64,000 nt of DNA from Anaerolineae bacterium (GTDB lineage: Bacteria > Chloroflexota > Anaerolineae > Anaerolineales > Anaerolineaceae). The translations under genes and the position numbers were made by a program. Below the pieces are notes generated by a model. That model did not search any database and had not been told where the DNA came from. It saw nothing but the letters and a program-made list of their open reading frames with translations. Location: assembly GCA_013178185.1 (NCBI GenBank), contig JABLXC010000005.1, positions 62,001 through 126,000 of the forward strand. The letters run 5' to 3'. Shown piece by piece: positions 16,458 through 25,005 of the stretch (positions within the stretch are counted from its first letter, which is position 1; each line of letters begins with the position of its first letter).

Positions 16458-17402
16458 TTATATTGTAGCTTCTTTCTCGTATGGCTTTGCGAGCGCAGCC
16501 GGTTTGGCTGAAGATTTTCCATGGAAGATGACGACAGCTAAAAATGCGAGGACAAACGGCAAGATCAGCAAGAGATCGCTAGGGATCTTAACGCCGAAAG
16601 CCTGCATTCGCATTTGAAGGGCGTTGCCTGCGCCGAATACCAGCCCGCCAATCGCGGCGCCAACGGGGTGCCAGCGACCCAGGATAACGGTTGCAAGCGC
16701 AAAGTAACCGCGCCCTCCCGACATGCCATCCACGAACATGTTCAAGTCAACCAGCGATAAGACTGCGCCCCCCATAGATGCCAGGCAACCCGCCAGGATG
16801 GCGCAGAAATACCGCCAGGCATAGACATTAATGCCAATAGACGCTGCGGCGCGAGGGTTTTCGCCTACCGCCCTCACTTTCAATCCCCAGGTGGTCTTGA
16901 AGATCACAAAGGTGGCAACCCCTACCAGGATATAGGCTAGGTAAACCAGCGGACTGTGATCAAAAAGTATATGGCCGATAAAAGGTATTTTGTTAAGAAT
17001 TGGAACAGACCAGGGCTTGATCGTGTCCACCTGCACAGGCAGTTCTCGAATACCCCAAATCACCCGTGCCAGGAAGGAGGTCAAACCAATCCCTACAATG
17101 TTAAAAGCTGTGCCTGTCACAGATTGGTTCGCTTTCAGCGTGATCACGATAAAGCCATACAGCAACCCCGTGATTGTTCCTGCCAGCATGGCGGCTGCTA
17201 ACCCCATCCAGCCGCTGCCGGTCAGCGCGGAGCCCAGCACCCCAAAGAAAGCGCCGTAAATCACCATTGATTCCATGCCGAGGTTAATAATCCCAGATCG
17301 TTGCAAAAATACCTCGCCGGTTGCCGCAAGAATGACCGGGCTGGCCATGCGGATGGTAGCATAAAAGAATTCCTCAGTGAAGAGGGATAGAATGTTATTC
17401 AT
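16458..17402 (-). CDS. BMP-type ABC importer permease (NupQ/YufQ-like)
   Basis: Inner-membrane channel subunit of a nucleoside/purine-type ABC importer. The 314-residue product has about eight hydrophobic segments and the family signature GEVFLQRSGIINLGMESMV near the N-terminus. Further conserved blocks are NQSVTGTAFNIVGIGL and, near the C-terminus, ALATVILGRWHPVGAAIGGLVFGAG. The cytoplasmic loop KVRAVGENPRAAASIGINV is the contact site for the ATPase. It overlaps the preceding permease gene by 8 bp, which indicates translational coupling. Together with 17395-18600, 18597-20198 and the lipoprotein at 20912-21985 it makes a complete importer. Confidence 0.92.
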   Translation of the reverse strand: MNNILSLFTEEFFYATIRMASPVILAATGEVFLQRSGIINLGMESMVIYGAFFGVLGSALTGSGWMGLAAAMLAGTITGLLYGFIVITLKANQSVTGTAFNIVGIGLTSFLARVIWGIRELPVQVDTIKPWSVPILNKIPFIGHILFDHSPLVYLAYILVGVATFVIFKTTWGLKVRAVGENPRAAASIGINVYAWRYFCAILAGCLASMGGAVLSLVDLNMFVDGMSGGRGYFALATVILGRWHPVGAAIGGLVFGAGNALQMRMQAFGVKIPSDLLLILPFVLAFLAVVIFHGKSSAKPAALAKPYEKEATI

Positions 17403-18600
17403 AATCTTTACCCGGTTCCTTTTTTAGGAAAATGTTTCGCAACCATGATTTGTTTGTTGGGGAGCCATCGGTTTCCTCCATTTTTGCCAGACGCTTCTTT
17501 GCCATGTACCTTGGTAATCCCATGAGGATACCGCTGGCGATGACGAACAGGATAATCACGCCACTGAGAATTGCAATCAGGCTCATAGGTAGATTGGTGG
17601 CGCGCTGCATGCTTCCTGCACCGGCTTTTAGCGCTCCGAACAGTAAACCCGATATGATCACACCCAGGGGGTTCCTCTGGGCAAGGATCGCCACAGCCAA
17701 CGCTTCGTAACCGTAGTTGGGTAAAAAGAGCGCTCTCAGACGATATTGGGCGCCGATAATCTCTACAGTGCCTGCCAGGCCGCCTAGCCCGCCGCTGATC
17801 AGCATCAACATAATTTGGTTTTTGAAAACGTTGATGCCAGCATGTTTGGCGGCGGTTTGATTTTCACCCACGGTACGGATTTCGTACCCAAATGGTGTTT
17901 TGAAAAGGATGATGTAGAAAGCGAAGGCAGCAAGCACCGCCAGGACCAGACCGGCATGTAGGCGGGTTCCCGGCCATATCAAGGGAAGGATTGACGAAGG
18001 CTGGACAAGCGGAGTTTGTGGGTAATATCCTGGCGGCTCCACCATCGGGCCTTTAACCAGCGTACTCAAAATGCCCAGGGCAATGTCATTGAGCATGATA
18101 GTGGTGATAATCAGATTGGTGCCGTGTTTTGCATAGAAATATCCTGGGATAAACCCCCAGATCGCACCGCCAATAAAACCGGCCAGCAAAGTCAGCGGGA
18201 TATGAATATAGATGGGCAGGCCAGTGATATAGACGGCTACAATCGTGGCGGTAATACCTCCCATCATAATTTGGCCCTCGCCGCCGATGTTGAAAACCCC
18301 GCCCCGGAAGGCGATTGCCACACCTAAACCGACCAGAATGAGCGGAGCAGCTCTGTTAAGGCTGTTGGCAAAATCGTAAACGGTTCCGAACGAACCTACC
18401 GCCAGGGCTTTATAAGCTTTTAATGGATTTTCTCCGAGGGCATAGATCAATACACTGATCAAAGCCATAGCGGCCAGAACGGCCAAAACAGGCACCAAAA
18501 ACGAGAACAAGCGCTCGAACCGACGCACCAGGAAATCTAAGCGATCCAGGCTTAAGGATCGAATAGCATCCAACTGGTTGGAAGATTTTTTGTCAATCAT
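17395..18600 (-). CDS. BMP-type ABC importer permease (NupP/YufP-like)
   Basis: Second membrane subunit of the importer, 401 residues from the ATG at 18600, which has AAGGA upstream and overlaps the ATPase stop in an ATGA. A start 19 codons earlier lacks support. An N-terminal cytoplasmic helix and one transmembrane segment are followed by the conserved GGVFNIGGEGQIMMGG block, several further hydrophobic helices, the ATPase-coupling loop IRTVGENQTAAKHAGINV and the AVAILAQRNPLGVIISGLLFGAL block. These are diagnostic of permeases paired with basic-membrane-protein (PnrA-like) receptors. A basic cytoplasmic C-terminal tail of about 45 residues follows the last helix. Confidence 0.92.
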   Translation of the reverse strand: MIDKKSSNQLDAIRSLSLDRLDFLVRRFERLFSFLVPVLAVLAAMALISVLIYALGENPLKAYKALAVGSFGTVYDFANSLNRAAPLILVGLGVAIAFRGGVFNIGGEGQIMMGGITATIVAVYITGLPIYIHIPLTLLAGFIGGAIWGFIPGYFYAKHGTNLIITTIMLNDIALGILSTLVKGPMVEPPGYYPQTPLVQPSSILPLIWPGTRLHAGLVLAVLAAFAFYIILFKTPFGYEIRTVGENQTAAKHAGINVFKNQIMLMLISGGLGGLAGTVEIIGAQYRLRALFLPNYGYEALAVAILAQRNPLGVIISGLLFGALKAGAGSMQRATNLPMSLIAILSGVIILFVIASGILMGLPRYMAKKRLAKMEETDGSPTNKSWLRNIFLKKEPGKDYE

Positions 18601-20198
18601 ATTGTGTCCTTTTCTGTTGTAGTGACATTGCAGCGTTTTGTCTCGGCCGAGCTGCAACCAGCTACAGCCAGTGTTCCGTGGTGGAGATTTTCCTGCCGGA
18701 CACCCAGCATCATCAGACCAATGTCGTCAACGTTGATTTTCTCACCAGCAACCTCTCCCATAATCTGTCCTTCGAACAGCACAACAATCCGGTCGCAAAG
18801 CGCCATGATCTCATCCAGTTCCGTTGAAATTAACAAAACCGCCGCCCCGCGCTCTCTTTCTTTCAGCAACTGTTGCCGAACGTACTCTGTCGCGCCGATA
18901 TCCAGGCCATGTGTCGGGTGACAGGCGACGACCAGATTGGGGTTTCTGGAAAGTTCGCGCGCCAGTACTACTTTCTGCTGGTTTCCTCCGCTCATATTGC
19001 CGACCTTGGCATTCGGGCCGGTGGTCTTAATGTTGTATTCCTTGATCAGCTTTTTACTAAGGTCAATAATTGCTTTTGTATCAAAAAAGCCTTTACGCGT
19101 GATGGGTGGATTGTGCCATTCTTTGAGAATAAGATTTTCGCTAACGGAAAAAGTAAGCACCAGGCCTTCTTTCTGGCGCAAGAAGGGTATGCAGGACACT
19201 CCCAAGTCGATAATATCGCGAGTGGTATTGAGTTTGACCGATCGCTGTTTGATCAAGATATCTCCCCTGTCGAGGGGACGTAATCCCATGATGACTTCGG
19301 CAAGTTCGTTTTGCCCATTGCCATCCACACCGGCGATCCCTAAGATTTCGCCGCCTTTAACCTGAAGCGACACGTCTTTTAATGCATGCAGCCCGCACTC
19401 GTTTTTGGCATAAACGTGTTGCAAATCAAGAACCACCTCTTCTTTATGGGTGGGGTTTTTATCAAATGTCAAGAAGACTTCACGCCCCACCATCATTTTT
19501 GCCAGTTCGTTCCGATTGGTATCTTTGGTTTTTACCGTTCCAATCAAGCTGCCGTCTCGCAGCACTGTAACCCGATCGCTGATCGCCATCACCTCACGTA
19601 GCTTATGGGTGATGAACAGGATGGTATTCCCTTTTTCGGTCAACTGGTGCAGGATGACAAAAAGCTCATCTGTTTCCTGGGGGGTCAGGACGGATGTGGG
19701 CTCGTCCATGATGAGGATATTCGCGCCCCGGTAGATGGCTTTGATAATTTCAACTCTTTGCTGTTCGCCAACACAAAGATCCATCACTTTGGCGTCGGGG
19801 TTGACATGCAAGCCCGCCGATTTTCCAATTTCAAGGATCTTGTTCTTTGCCGTTTCAAGATCCAACAATGGCTCCTTAGGAGAATGTTCTCCTAAGGTGA
19901 TATTTTCTGTCACTGTGAAGACAGGGATTAGCATGAAGTGCTGGTGAATCATTCCGATCCCATGGGTGATGGCATCGGTGGGCGAGTTGATGCTTACGCG
20001 CTGATCATTGATAAAAATTTCGCCGGAATCTGGCTGACTGAGACCAAAAAGGATATTCATCAATGTTGTTTTACCAGCCCCATTTTCGCCCAGTAAGGCG
20101 TGGATTTCACCCTTTTCTACCTCCAGAGTCACATTTTTATTCGCCAGTACCCCTGGGAATGACTTTACAATATTGACCATCTTTACTGCGGTTGGCAA
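18597..20198 (-). CDS. BMP-type ABC importer ATPase with two nucleotide-binding domains (NupO/YufO-like)
   Basis: Energises uptake by the adjacent permeases. The 533-residue chain holds two ABC domains. The first has Walker A GENGAGKTT, an LCVGEQQRVEIIKA signature and Walker B ILIMDEPTSVLT. The second has GVDGNGQNEL in the Walker A position, MSGGNQQKVVLAREL and VACHPTHGLDIGA. The second Walker A lacks the usual GKS/T and the second Walker B lacks Asp-Glu-Pro, as is common in this sugar/nucleoside family, so the first site probably does most hydrolysis. Translation starts at TTG (20198), supported by AGGAGG eight bases upstream. It is the first gene of the operon that runs down to 13745. Confidence 0.93.
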   Translation of the reverse strand: MPTAVKMVNIVKSFPGVLANKNVTLEVEKGEIHALLGENGAGKTTLMNILFGLSQPDSGEIFINDQRVSINSPTDAITHGIGMIHQHFMLIPVFTVTENITLGEHSPKEPLLDLETAKNKILEIGKSAGLHVNPDAKVMDLCVGEQQRVEIIKAIYRGANILIMDEPTSVLTPQETDELFVILHQLTEKGNTILFITHKLREVMAISDRVTVLRDGSLIGTVKTKDTNRNELAKMMVGREVFLTFDKNPTHKEEVVLDLQHVYAKNECGLHALKDVSLQVKGGEILGIAGVDGNGQNELAEVIMGLRPLDRGDILIKQRSVKLNTTRDIIDLGVSCIPFLRQKEGLVLTFSVSENLILKEWHNPPITRKGFFDTKAIIDLSKKLIKEYNIKTTGPNAKVGNMSGGNQQKVVLARELSRNPNLVVACHPTHGLDIGATEYVRQQLLKERERGAAVLLISTELDEIMALCDRIVVLFEGQIMGEVAGEKINVDDIGLMMLGVRQENLHHGTLAVAGCSSAETKRCNVTTTEKDTI

Positions 20199-20387
20199 TG
20201 TGTAATCCTCCTTTTCTAGCTAAACTAAACAGTGCATGGGTGTACTAACACAGTCCTGAATCTGGTTCAAATCTGGTTCACTAAGGTTGAAACGTTTGTT
20301 TGGCGCTGAAGTTCTTTTCTCCGGGTAGGGGCAATTTGTTTGATTTGTTTAATGGGGATAAGCTCTATGGCGGTTACAGTTAAAAGT

Positions 20388-20419
20388 ATTTTAGGTGAAA
20401 ACTGTACAATTGTCAAGTA
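20388..20419 (-). promoter_or_regulatory. Promoter A of the importer/amidohydrolase operon with shared operator-like element
   Basis: Minus strand: TTGACA (20411-20416), exactly 17 bp spacer, TAAAAT (20388-20393). The -35 box is embedded in TACTTGACAATTGTACAG (20402-20419), one of three near-identical 18-mers in this island. The expected transcript start near 20380 leaves a leader of about 180 nt before the ATPase start. Confidence 0.8.
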
Positions 20420-20450
20420 TATGTTTACAATTTATCTGGATAGTCATTGC

Positions 20451-20547
20451 TCAGGGCGATTGCATTCCCCTGATTTTTCAGGCTAACCTAAAAGAATAGG
20501 TTATTTGGGGGTTGGTATGGGGAAAAGCCCGATACCAACCCCTAAAA
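20451..20547. other. Three consecutive hairpins between divergent promoters
   Basis: The region between promoters A and B holds three inverted repeats in a row. TCAGGG (20451-20456)/CCCTGA (20468-20473) is followed by TTTTT on the plus strand and is terminator-like. AACCTA (20485-20490)/TAGGTT (20497-20502) comes next. The third is an 11-bp perfect stem GGGGTTGGTAT (20508-20518)/ATACCAACCCC (20532-20542) with an A-rich, T-rich-on-minus flank. They could insulate the two promoters or belong to a small RNA. No reading frame of note is seen here. Confidence 0.6.
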
Positions 20548-20604
20548 ATTCCTCTCTAGTGGGACACAACCATTGGATTGCAATTGCCTTAGTCAGTGAA
20601 TAAA

Positions 20605-20636
20605 TACTTGACAAACGTGCAGTTATTGTGTACAAT
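20605..20636 (+). promoter_or_regulatory. Promoter B of the BMP lipoprotein gene with shared operator-like element
   Basis: Plus strand: TTGACA (20608-20613), 17-bp spacer, TACAAT (20631-20636). The 18-mer TACTTGACAAACGTGCAG (20605-20622) matches promoters A and C at 13 of 18 invariant positions. Confidence 0.82.
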
Positions 20637-20642
20637 GACAAA

Positions 20643-20911
20643 AATAATTTTATATGATTTTCAGATAACCGAATTAATTTTCAAACCCATCTAGCACTTC
20701 AAATAGCTGAGTAACCGCTGTCGGGCTGAAACGCAGATCGTTCGTGCATCTGTGAAAACTTTCCTGTTTTTTGATTGATTGCGGGCAGAAAATTGGCCAG
20801 GAGGTGAAACGATAGGCATATCTGGATGGAAACCTGTAAGATACATAGAAGTGAATGGCTTTAAATTCTGAAGGCTGCACTTAGAAAACCAAATTTAATC
20901 AGGGAGAGAGA
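20643..20911 (+). other. Long 5' leader of the BMP lipoprotein mRNA
   Basis: From the predicted start near 20643 to the ATG at 20912 the mRNA leader is about 270 nt, long for a bacterial gene. A small hairpin CAGAT (20734-20738)/ATCTG (20748-20752) is visible, but I do not recognise a known riboswitch consensus, including the purine class. No convincing small gene is present. Confidence 0.5.
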
Positions 20912-21985
20912 ATGATGAAGAACCACCTCAAGTTTTTGACGATATTTGTGCTCTTCGTAATGGTCCTGGCTGCCTGCGCTCCTGCGGCACCACAAGCGAC
21001 TGATTCTGCACCCGCGGAACCGGCAAAAGTAGAAGAGCCTGCTAAAGCAGAAGAGCCTGCTGCAGAAAGCGCCAGCGCCGAACCGGTAAAAATTGCGCTG
21101 GTTCTTCCAGGCGTCATCACTGATAATGGCTGGAATGCTGCCGCCTATAATGGGCTAAAGGCAGCGGCTGAACAATATGGCATTGAAATGGCTTATTCTG
21201 AATCAGTACCCTTACCCGATTATGAAAGCACTTTCCGCGATTACGCCAGCAAGGGCTACAAACTCGTGATTGGGCATGGCAGCGAATTTGCAGATGTTGC
21301 GTTGCTAGTTGGAAAGGAATTCCCAAATACCTTGTTCGCAGTGACCAATGCAGATGTGAAAGCCGAAAATGTGGCTGGTTTGGATACGAAGAACGAAGAA
21401 GCCGGGTACATCGCCGGTTTTATGGCTGGCCTGGTCAGCAAGACCAAAACCGTGGGATTTGTAGGCGGGATGGAAATTGTGGCTATGAAACGAGCTGAAC
21501 TGGGTTTCAAGGCTGGCGTTCCCGTCAGTTGCCCCGATTGTGAAGTGCTGATTTCATGGGTGGGTAGCACCAATGATGCTGCCAAGGGGAAAGAGACCGC
21601 GCTGGCGCAAATTGATAAAGGTGCTGATGTCCTCTACCAGGTTGCTGATGCTGCTGGTCTTGGTGTAATCGAGGCCGCGAAAGAAAAGAACATCAAGATG
21701 ATTGGCAATACCGGTAATCAGCGCGATATGGCGCCTGACCATATTATTACCAGCACGCGCCGTGACCTTGCCCCTGTCATCACCCAGATTGTAAAAGAGG
21801 TTGTCGAGGGTACTTTCCAGCCCAATACTGTACGTATGCACGGTTTCGACACAGGGATCTACTATCTGGAAGATTTCAACATGAATCTCGTCACCGAAGA
21901 ACAGGTAGCGAAGATCAATGCCGAAGTCGAACGGTTGAAAAAGGGTGAAGTTGTCTTGGAGCATATTTCAGCGGCCAAGAAATAA
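20912..21985 (+). CDS. BMP family (PnrA-like) substrate-binding lipoprotein
   Basis: Receptor subunit of the importer encoded divergently at 16458-20198. The 357-residue precursor has a signal peptide ending in lipobox VLAAC, then about 40 residues rich in Ala, Pro and Glu with a repeated AKVEEPAKAEEPA unit as a tether. The BMP domain shows KIALVLPGVITDNGWNAAAYNG, IGHGSEFADVALLVGKEFP, GFVGGMEIVAMKRAELGFKAG and DVLYQVADAAGLGVIEAAKEKN. Characterised members such as PnrA bind purine nucleosides. GGGAGAG precedes the ATG. The gene has its own promoter and a strong terminator at 22024-22053, so the receptor can be made in excess over the permeases, as is common for ABC importers. Confidence 0.93.
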   Translation: MMKNHLKFLTIFVLFVMVLAACAPAAPQATDSAPAEPAKVEEPAKAEEPAAESASAEPVKIALVLPGVITDNGWNAAAYNGLKAAAEQYGIEMAYSESVPLPDYESTFRDYASKGYKLVIGHGSEFADVALLVGKEFPNTLFAVTNADVKAENVAGLDTKNEEAGYIAGFMAGLVSKTKTVGFVGGMEIVAMKRAELGFKAGVPVSCPDCEVLISWVGSTNDAAKGKETALAQIDKGADVLYQVADAAGLGVIEAAKEKNIKMIGNTGNQRDMAPDHIITSTRRDLAPVITQIVKEVVEGTFQPNTVRMHGFDTGIYYLEDFNMNLVTEEQVAKINAEVERLKKGEVVLEHISAAKK

Positions 21986-22023
21986 CTTGATCTGAAATAA
22001 TATGTCAGGTCAATGATCGTCAG

Positions 22024-22053
22024 GCGGAGACCTTTTCAAGTCTCCGCTTTTTA
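22024..22053 (+). terminator. Terminator of the BMP lipoprotein gene
   Basis: Perfect 8-bp stem GCGGAGAC (22024-22031)/GTCTCCGC (22040-22047), 8-nt loop, then TTTTTAT on the plus strand. Confidence 0.92.
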
Positions 22054-22079
22054 TATTCAAGCGTCTACGAGGTCAAAGA

Positions 22080-22108
22080 GAAACCCATTCCGCTTTGGAA
22101 TGGGTTTC
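22080..22108 (-). terminator. Probable terminator of the molybdenum hydroxylase operon
   Basis: A perfect 12-bp stem GAAACCCATTCC (22080-22091)/GGAATGGGTTTC (22097-22108) with a 5-nt loop lies between the convergent genes. The T tract on the minus strand is weak (TCTTT), so its strength is uncertain. Confidence 0.65.
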
Positions 22109-22142
22109 CATAATTTTCTTGTGGAGCGAAAGCTGGATGCAG

Positions 22143-24509
22143 TTATTGCACTTTGAGGATTTTTTGCCTGGTTACCAGAAATTTGTGATTAGGGAGGTTG
22201 TGTTGTGCAGGCCTTTGAAGGTCGCGCATCAGGAGAACTTTTTCAAGACTAGCAGGGATTTCATAAATGCGCTGGCCGGTGGCGTGGGCGACTGCGTTCA
22301 GGACGGCTGGTGCCGTTGGGACCATGGCAGGTTCGGCAATATTTTTGGCGCCATAGGGACCAATGGGGTTGTCTGTCTCGACAAAGCAGCCGTGAATATC
22401 CGGCACGTCGCAAGCAGTTGGGATGGTGTATTCGTTGAAGTTGAGATTTTGGAGGTAGCCGTCATCATAAATAACTTCCTCCATCAAGGCATATCCAATT
22501 CCCTGGGCGATGCCTCCATAAAGCTGTCCGGCTGCTCCCTGCGGGAAGATGACCCGGCCAGCATCGTGAGCAGCCCAGATGTCTTTCACCAGGATCTTAC
22601 CTGTATCCAGATCGACTTCAACTTCGGCTACCTGCGCGCCATAATGATAAGCGTAATAGGGTATGCCCTGCCCTGTTTCGAAATTCCAATCAATCTGCGG
22701 AGCCTCCCACTTACTCTGATTGGAGAGGATCAGGCCCATCTGCCGAGCGTGTTGAATAACCATTTCCCAGGATACCGGTTCTTCGTCCGGGCCGATAAAA
22801 CTTTCGCCCACACGTTGAAGCTGATCTGGACGGCAGTGTAGGATGTCGGCGGCGGCCAAATTGATAATTTTTGCCAGGTTCTGGGCAGCCAGACGGGCGG
22901 CGTTTCCACCGACCACGGTTGCCCGGCTGGCGACGGTAGGGCCAGAGGAAATCGAGGTGTCAGTATCTGGACGATACATGATAATGCGGTCCGGGTTCAC
23001 CCCGAGCTCTTCCGCAGCGATTAGTGTATAGACCGTCCGGGAGCCCTGGCCGTAATCTGTCAGGCCTGATGAAAGGGAGATGGTGTAATCACCATTGACC
23101 TGGATTGTGCTAGAAGCGTTGTCAACGCCCTCAGCACCCAGCGAGACTCCGTGGAAAAATATCGCAACACCGAGGCCTTTTCGAAGGCTGGATGAAGTTT
23201 GGTTATGTTTCGAGAAGGCCTTTCGTTTCGCGTCCCAATCCGATAAGGCGCGCACTTTTTCAATGCATTCTGTCAGACCGACGGATTCCTTCAATGTATG
23301 GCCGTGTGGAGTGGTATCGCCAAGTTTCAGGCAGTTCTTCAGCCGAAATTCGATTGGGTCTATGCCGAGACGGTCGGCCAGTTCGTCAATGGCCTGTTCG
23401 ATTGCAAAACAGACTTCAGTGTTCCCATAGCCGCGAAATGCGCCAGAGTATCCATTGTTAGTATAAACCGATTTCAGATCAACGTGAGCGGCGTCAAAGC
23501 GGTAAGCTCCCGTGGCATGAATGCAAGCCCGCCAGGTTGTCAGGTAGCTTCCTGAGGCGTACGCGCCGGAATCGAGAATGCCCAGAAAACTTAATGCCCG
23601 TAGCGTGCCGTCTTGGTCAGCGCCGATCCTGACGTACATGTTCATGGCGTCACGCATGTACCCTGCAATTGTTGATTCTTCCCTTGAAAAGGTCATCCGA
23701 ACAGGCTGGCCGGTTTTGAGCGCCAGAGCAGCCACCTGAGCAGATGTCTGGTAGCTGAGATCGTTTTTCCCGCCAAAGCTTCCCCCAATCACCGGTTGGA
23801 TAACCCGGATTTTTGTTTGTGGGAGTCCTAGAACCTGCATGAGGATGGACTGGTTGATAAACGGGCTTTGATCGGTTGAATAGATTGTCAGGCTGCCATC
23901 TGAAAAGGGGATAGCCAATGCCCCTTCTGTTTCGAGGTAGGCATGATCTTGATGAGGTGTGTGATACTTGCGTTCCAATTGAACCGGACAATCTTGAATC
24001 AGCTCGAGCGGCTCTCCTTTGTGAACGATGTTATGTACCACGAGGTTCGGATGGACGCCATCCACCCTGTCTGGACCTACCTGTGGAGCGTCTGGATCGA
24101 GGGCGCGCTCCATATCGGATAGGATAGGTAATGGTTCCAAAATACACTCTATCGCTAAAATACCTTGATAGGCTGCTTCGGGGGTATCGGCTGCAACTGC
24201 GGCGATACCTTCTCCGGCGTAACGGACTTTCTTATATGCTAATATAAACTGATCGTTCATAAATCGGCCAAAGCAACCGTTATTGACAAAATCCTGGCAA
24301 GTGATCACAGCCCTGACGCCGGGTACCTTTTCGGCTTTGCTGATATCGAGCGAGACGATTTTACTGTGAGGATGGCTGCTACGTAAGACCCGGGCATAGA
24401 GCATACCTGGAACCTTGTAATCGCCAATGTACCTGGCCGTTCCCAATACTTTTTCCAGAGCATCTACACGTTTGGAGGGCTCTCCAACGATTTTGGTCTT
24501 TTTATCCAT
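22143..24509 (-). CDS. Molybdenum hydroxylase (xanthine dehydrogenase-like), Mo-cofactor subunit
   Basis: Catalytic subunit that hydroxylates an N-heterocycle or aldehyde with water as oxygen source. The 788-residue chain shows the xanthine oxidase family blocks. These are RYIGDYKVPGMLYARVLRS at the start, the cofactor loop GGSFGGKNDL, GAFRGYGNTEVCFAIEQ, and the C-terminal EPAMVPTAPAVLNAV, whose Glu matches the active-site base. With the FeS and FAD subunits it forms a three-gene enzyme transcribed FAD-FeS-Mo; it overlaps the FeS gene by 8 bp. Purine-type substrates are inferred from the neighbouring importer, amidohydrolases and shared promoter element. The family also includes nicotinate, CO and aldehyde enzymes. 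No XdhC-type maturation gene is next to it. Confidence 0.92.
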   Translation of the reverse strand: MDKKTKIVGEPSKRVDALEKVLGTARYIGDYKVPGMLYARVLRSSHPHSKIVSLDISKAEKVPGVRAVITCQDFVNNGCFGRFMNDQFILAYKKVRYAGEGIAAVAADTPEAAYQGILAIECILEPLPILSDMERALDPDAPQVGPDRVDGVHPNLVVHNIVHKGEPLELIQDCPVQLERKYHTPHQDHAYLETEGALAIPFSDGSLTIYSTDQSPFINQSILMQVLGLPQTKIRVIQPVIGGSFGGKNDLSYQTSAQVAALALKTGQPVRMTFSREESTIAGYMRDAMNMYVRIGADQDGTLRALSFLGILDSGAYASGSYLTTWRACIHATGAYRFDAAHVDLKSVYTNNGYSGAFRGYGNTEVCFAIEQAIDELADRLGIDPIEFRLKNCLKLGDTTPHGHTLKESVGLTECIEKVRALSDWDAKRKAFSKHNQTSSSLRKGLGVAIFFHGVSLGAEGVDNASSTIQVNGDYTISLSSGLTDYGQGSRTVYTLIAAEELGVNPDRIIMYRPDTDTSISSGPTVASRATVVGGNAARLAAQNLAKIINLAAADILHCRPDQLQRVGESFIGPDEEPVSWEMVIQHARQMGLILSNQSKWEAPQIDWNFETGQGIPYYAYHYGAQVAEVEVDLDTGKILVKDIWAAHDAGRVIFPQGAAGQLYGGIAQGIGYALMEEVIYDDGYLQNLNFNEYTIPTACDVPDIHGCFVETDNPIGPYGAKNIAEPAMVPTAPAVLNAVAHATGQRIYEIPASLEKVLLMRDLQRPAQHNLPNHKFLVTRQKILKVQ

Positions 24510-24996
24510 TGTTTTTCTGTCCTTCGCTCTGGAGATTTCTGCTCTTAGCTGTTGCTTCTACAGCATCGACAATTTGCTGGTAGCCTGTACAGCGGCACAG
24601 ATTGCCGCTGAGGGCTTCTCTGATCTCGGACCGACTTGGTTTGAGGTGGGCGGAAAGCAGGGCTTCACTGGCCAGGATCATACCGGGGGTACAATAGCCG
24701 CACTGAATCGCCCCGTGGTCGATGAAATTCTGTTGCAGGTCATTGGGTCCGCCATCTAGCCCCCGAATTCCCTCAATCGTAACCACTTCCCTTCCTTCTA
24801 CCTGGGGGGCTAAGACCAGACAACTATTTACAAGCTTCCCGTCCAGAAGGACCGAGCAAGCGCCGCATTCCCCAATTTCACACCCCTGCTTGGTCCCTGT
24901 CAGATTAAGGTGTTCCCTCAACATTGTCAAGAGGGTAATGTCTTCCGGTATGGTTACACTGGTTTTCTTGCCATTCAGTTTAAATGCAATATTCAT
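24502..24996 (-). CDS. Molybdenum hydroxylase, [2Fe-2S] subunit
   Basis: Electron-transfer subunit carrying two [2Fe-2S] clusters between the Mo centre and FAD. The N-terminal plant-ferredoxin-like domain has the Cys set KQGCEIGECGACSVLLDG plus the fourth Cys in VNSCLVL. The C-terminal helical domain has the pairs CGYCTPG and CRCTGY. All eight cluster cysteines are present in the 164-residue product, which is the usual family length. It lies 9 bp after the FAD subunit gene and overlaps the Mo subunit gene by 8 bp, so the three are translated as a coupled unit. Confidence 0.96.
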   Translation of the reverse strand: MNIAFKLNGKKTSVTIPEDITLLTMLREHLNLTGTKQGCEIGECGACSVLLDGKLVNSCLVLAPQVEGREVVTIEGIRGLDGGPNDLQQNFIDHGAIQCGYCTPGMILASEALLSAHLKPSRSEIREALSGNLCRCTGYQQIVDAVEATAKSRNLQSEGQKNNG

Positions 24997-25005
24997 ACAG
25001 AATCC

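Noticed and set aside
20640-20911. Purine riboswitch in the leader of the BMP lipoprotein gene
   Set aside because: The context would suit it, but the conserved three-way junction sequences of the purine aptamer could not be found by eye.
22095-22841. Plus-strand open frame of 248 codons opposite the molybdenum hydroxylase gene
   Set aside because: Antisense shadow of the C-terminal coding region of a clearly conserved gene; it would also start inside a terminator hairpin.
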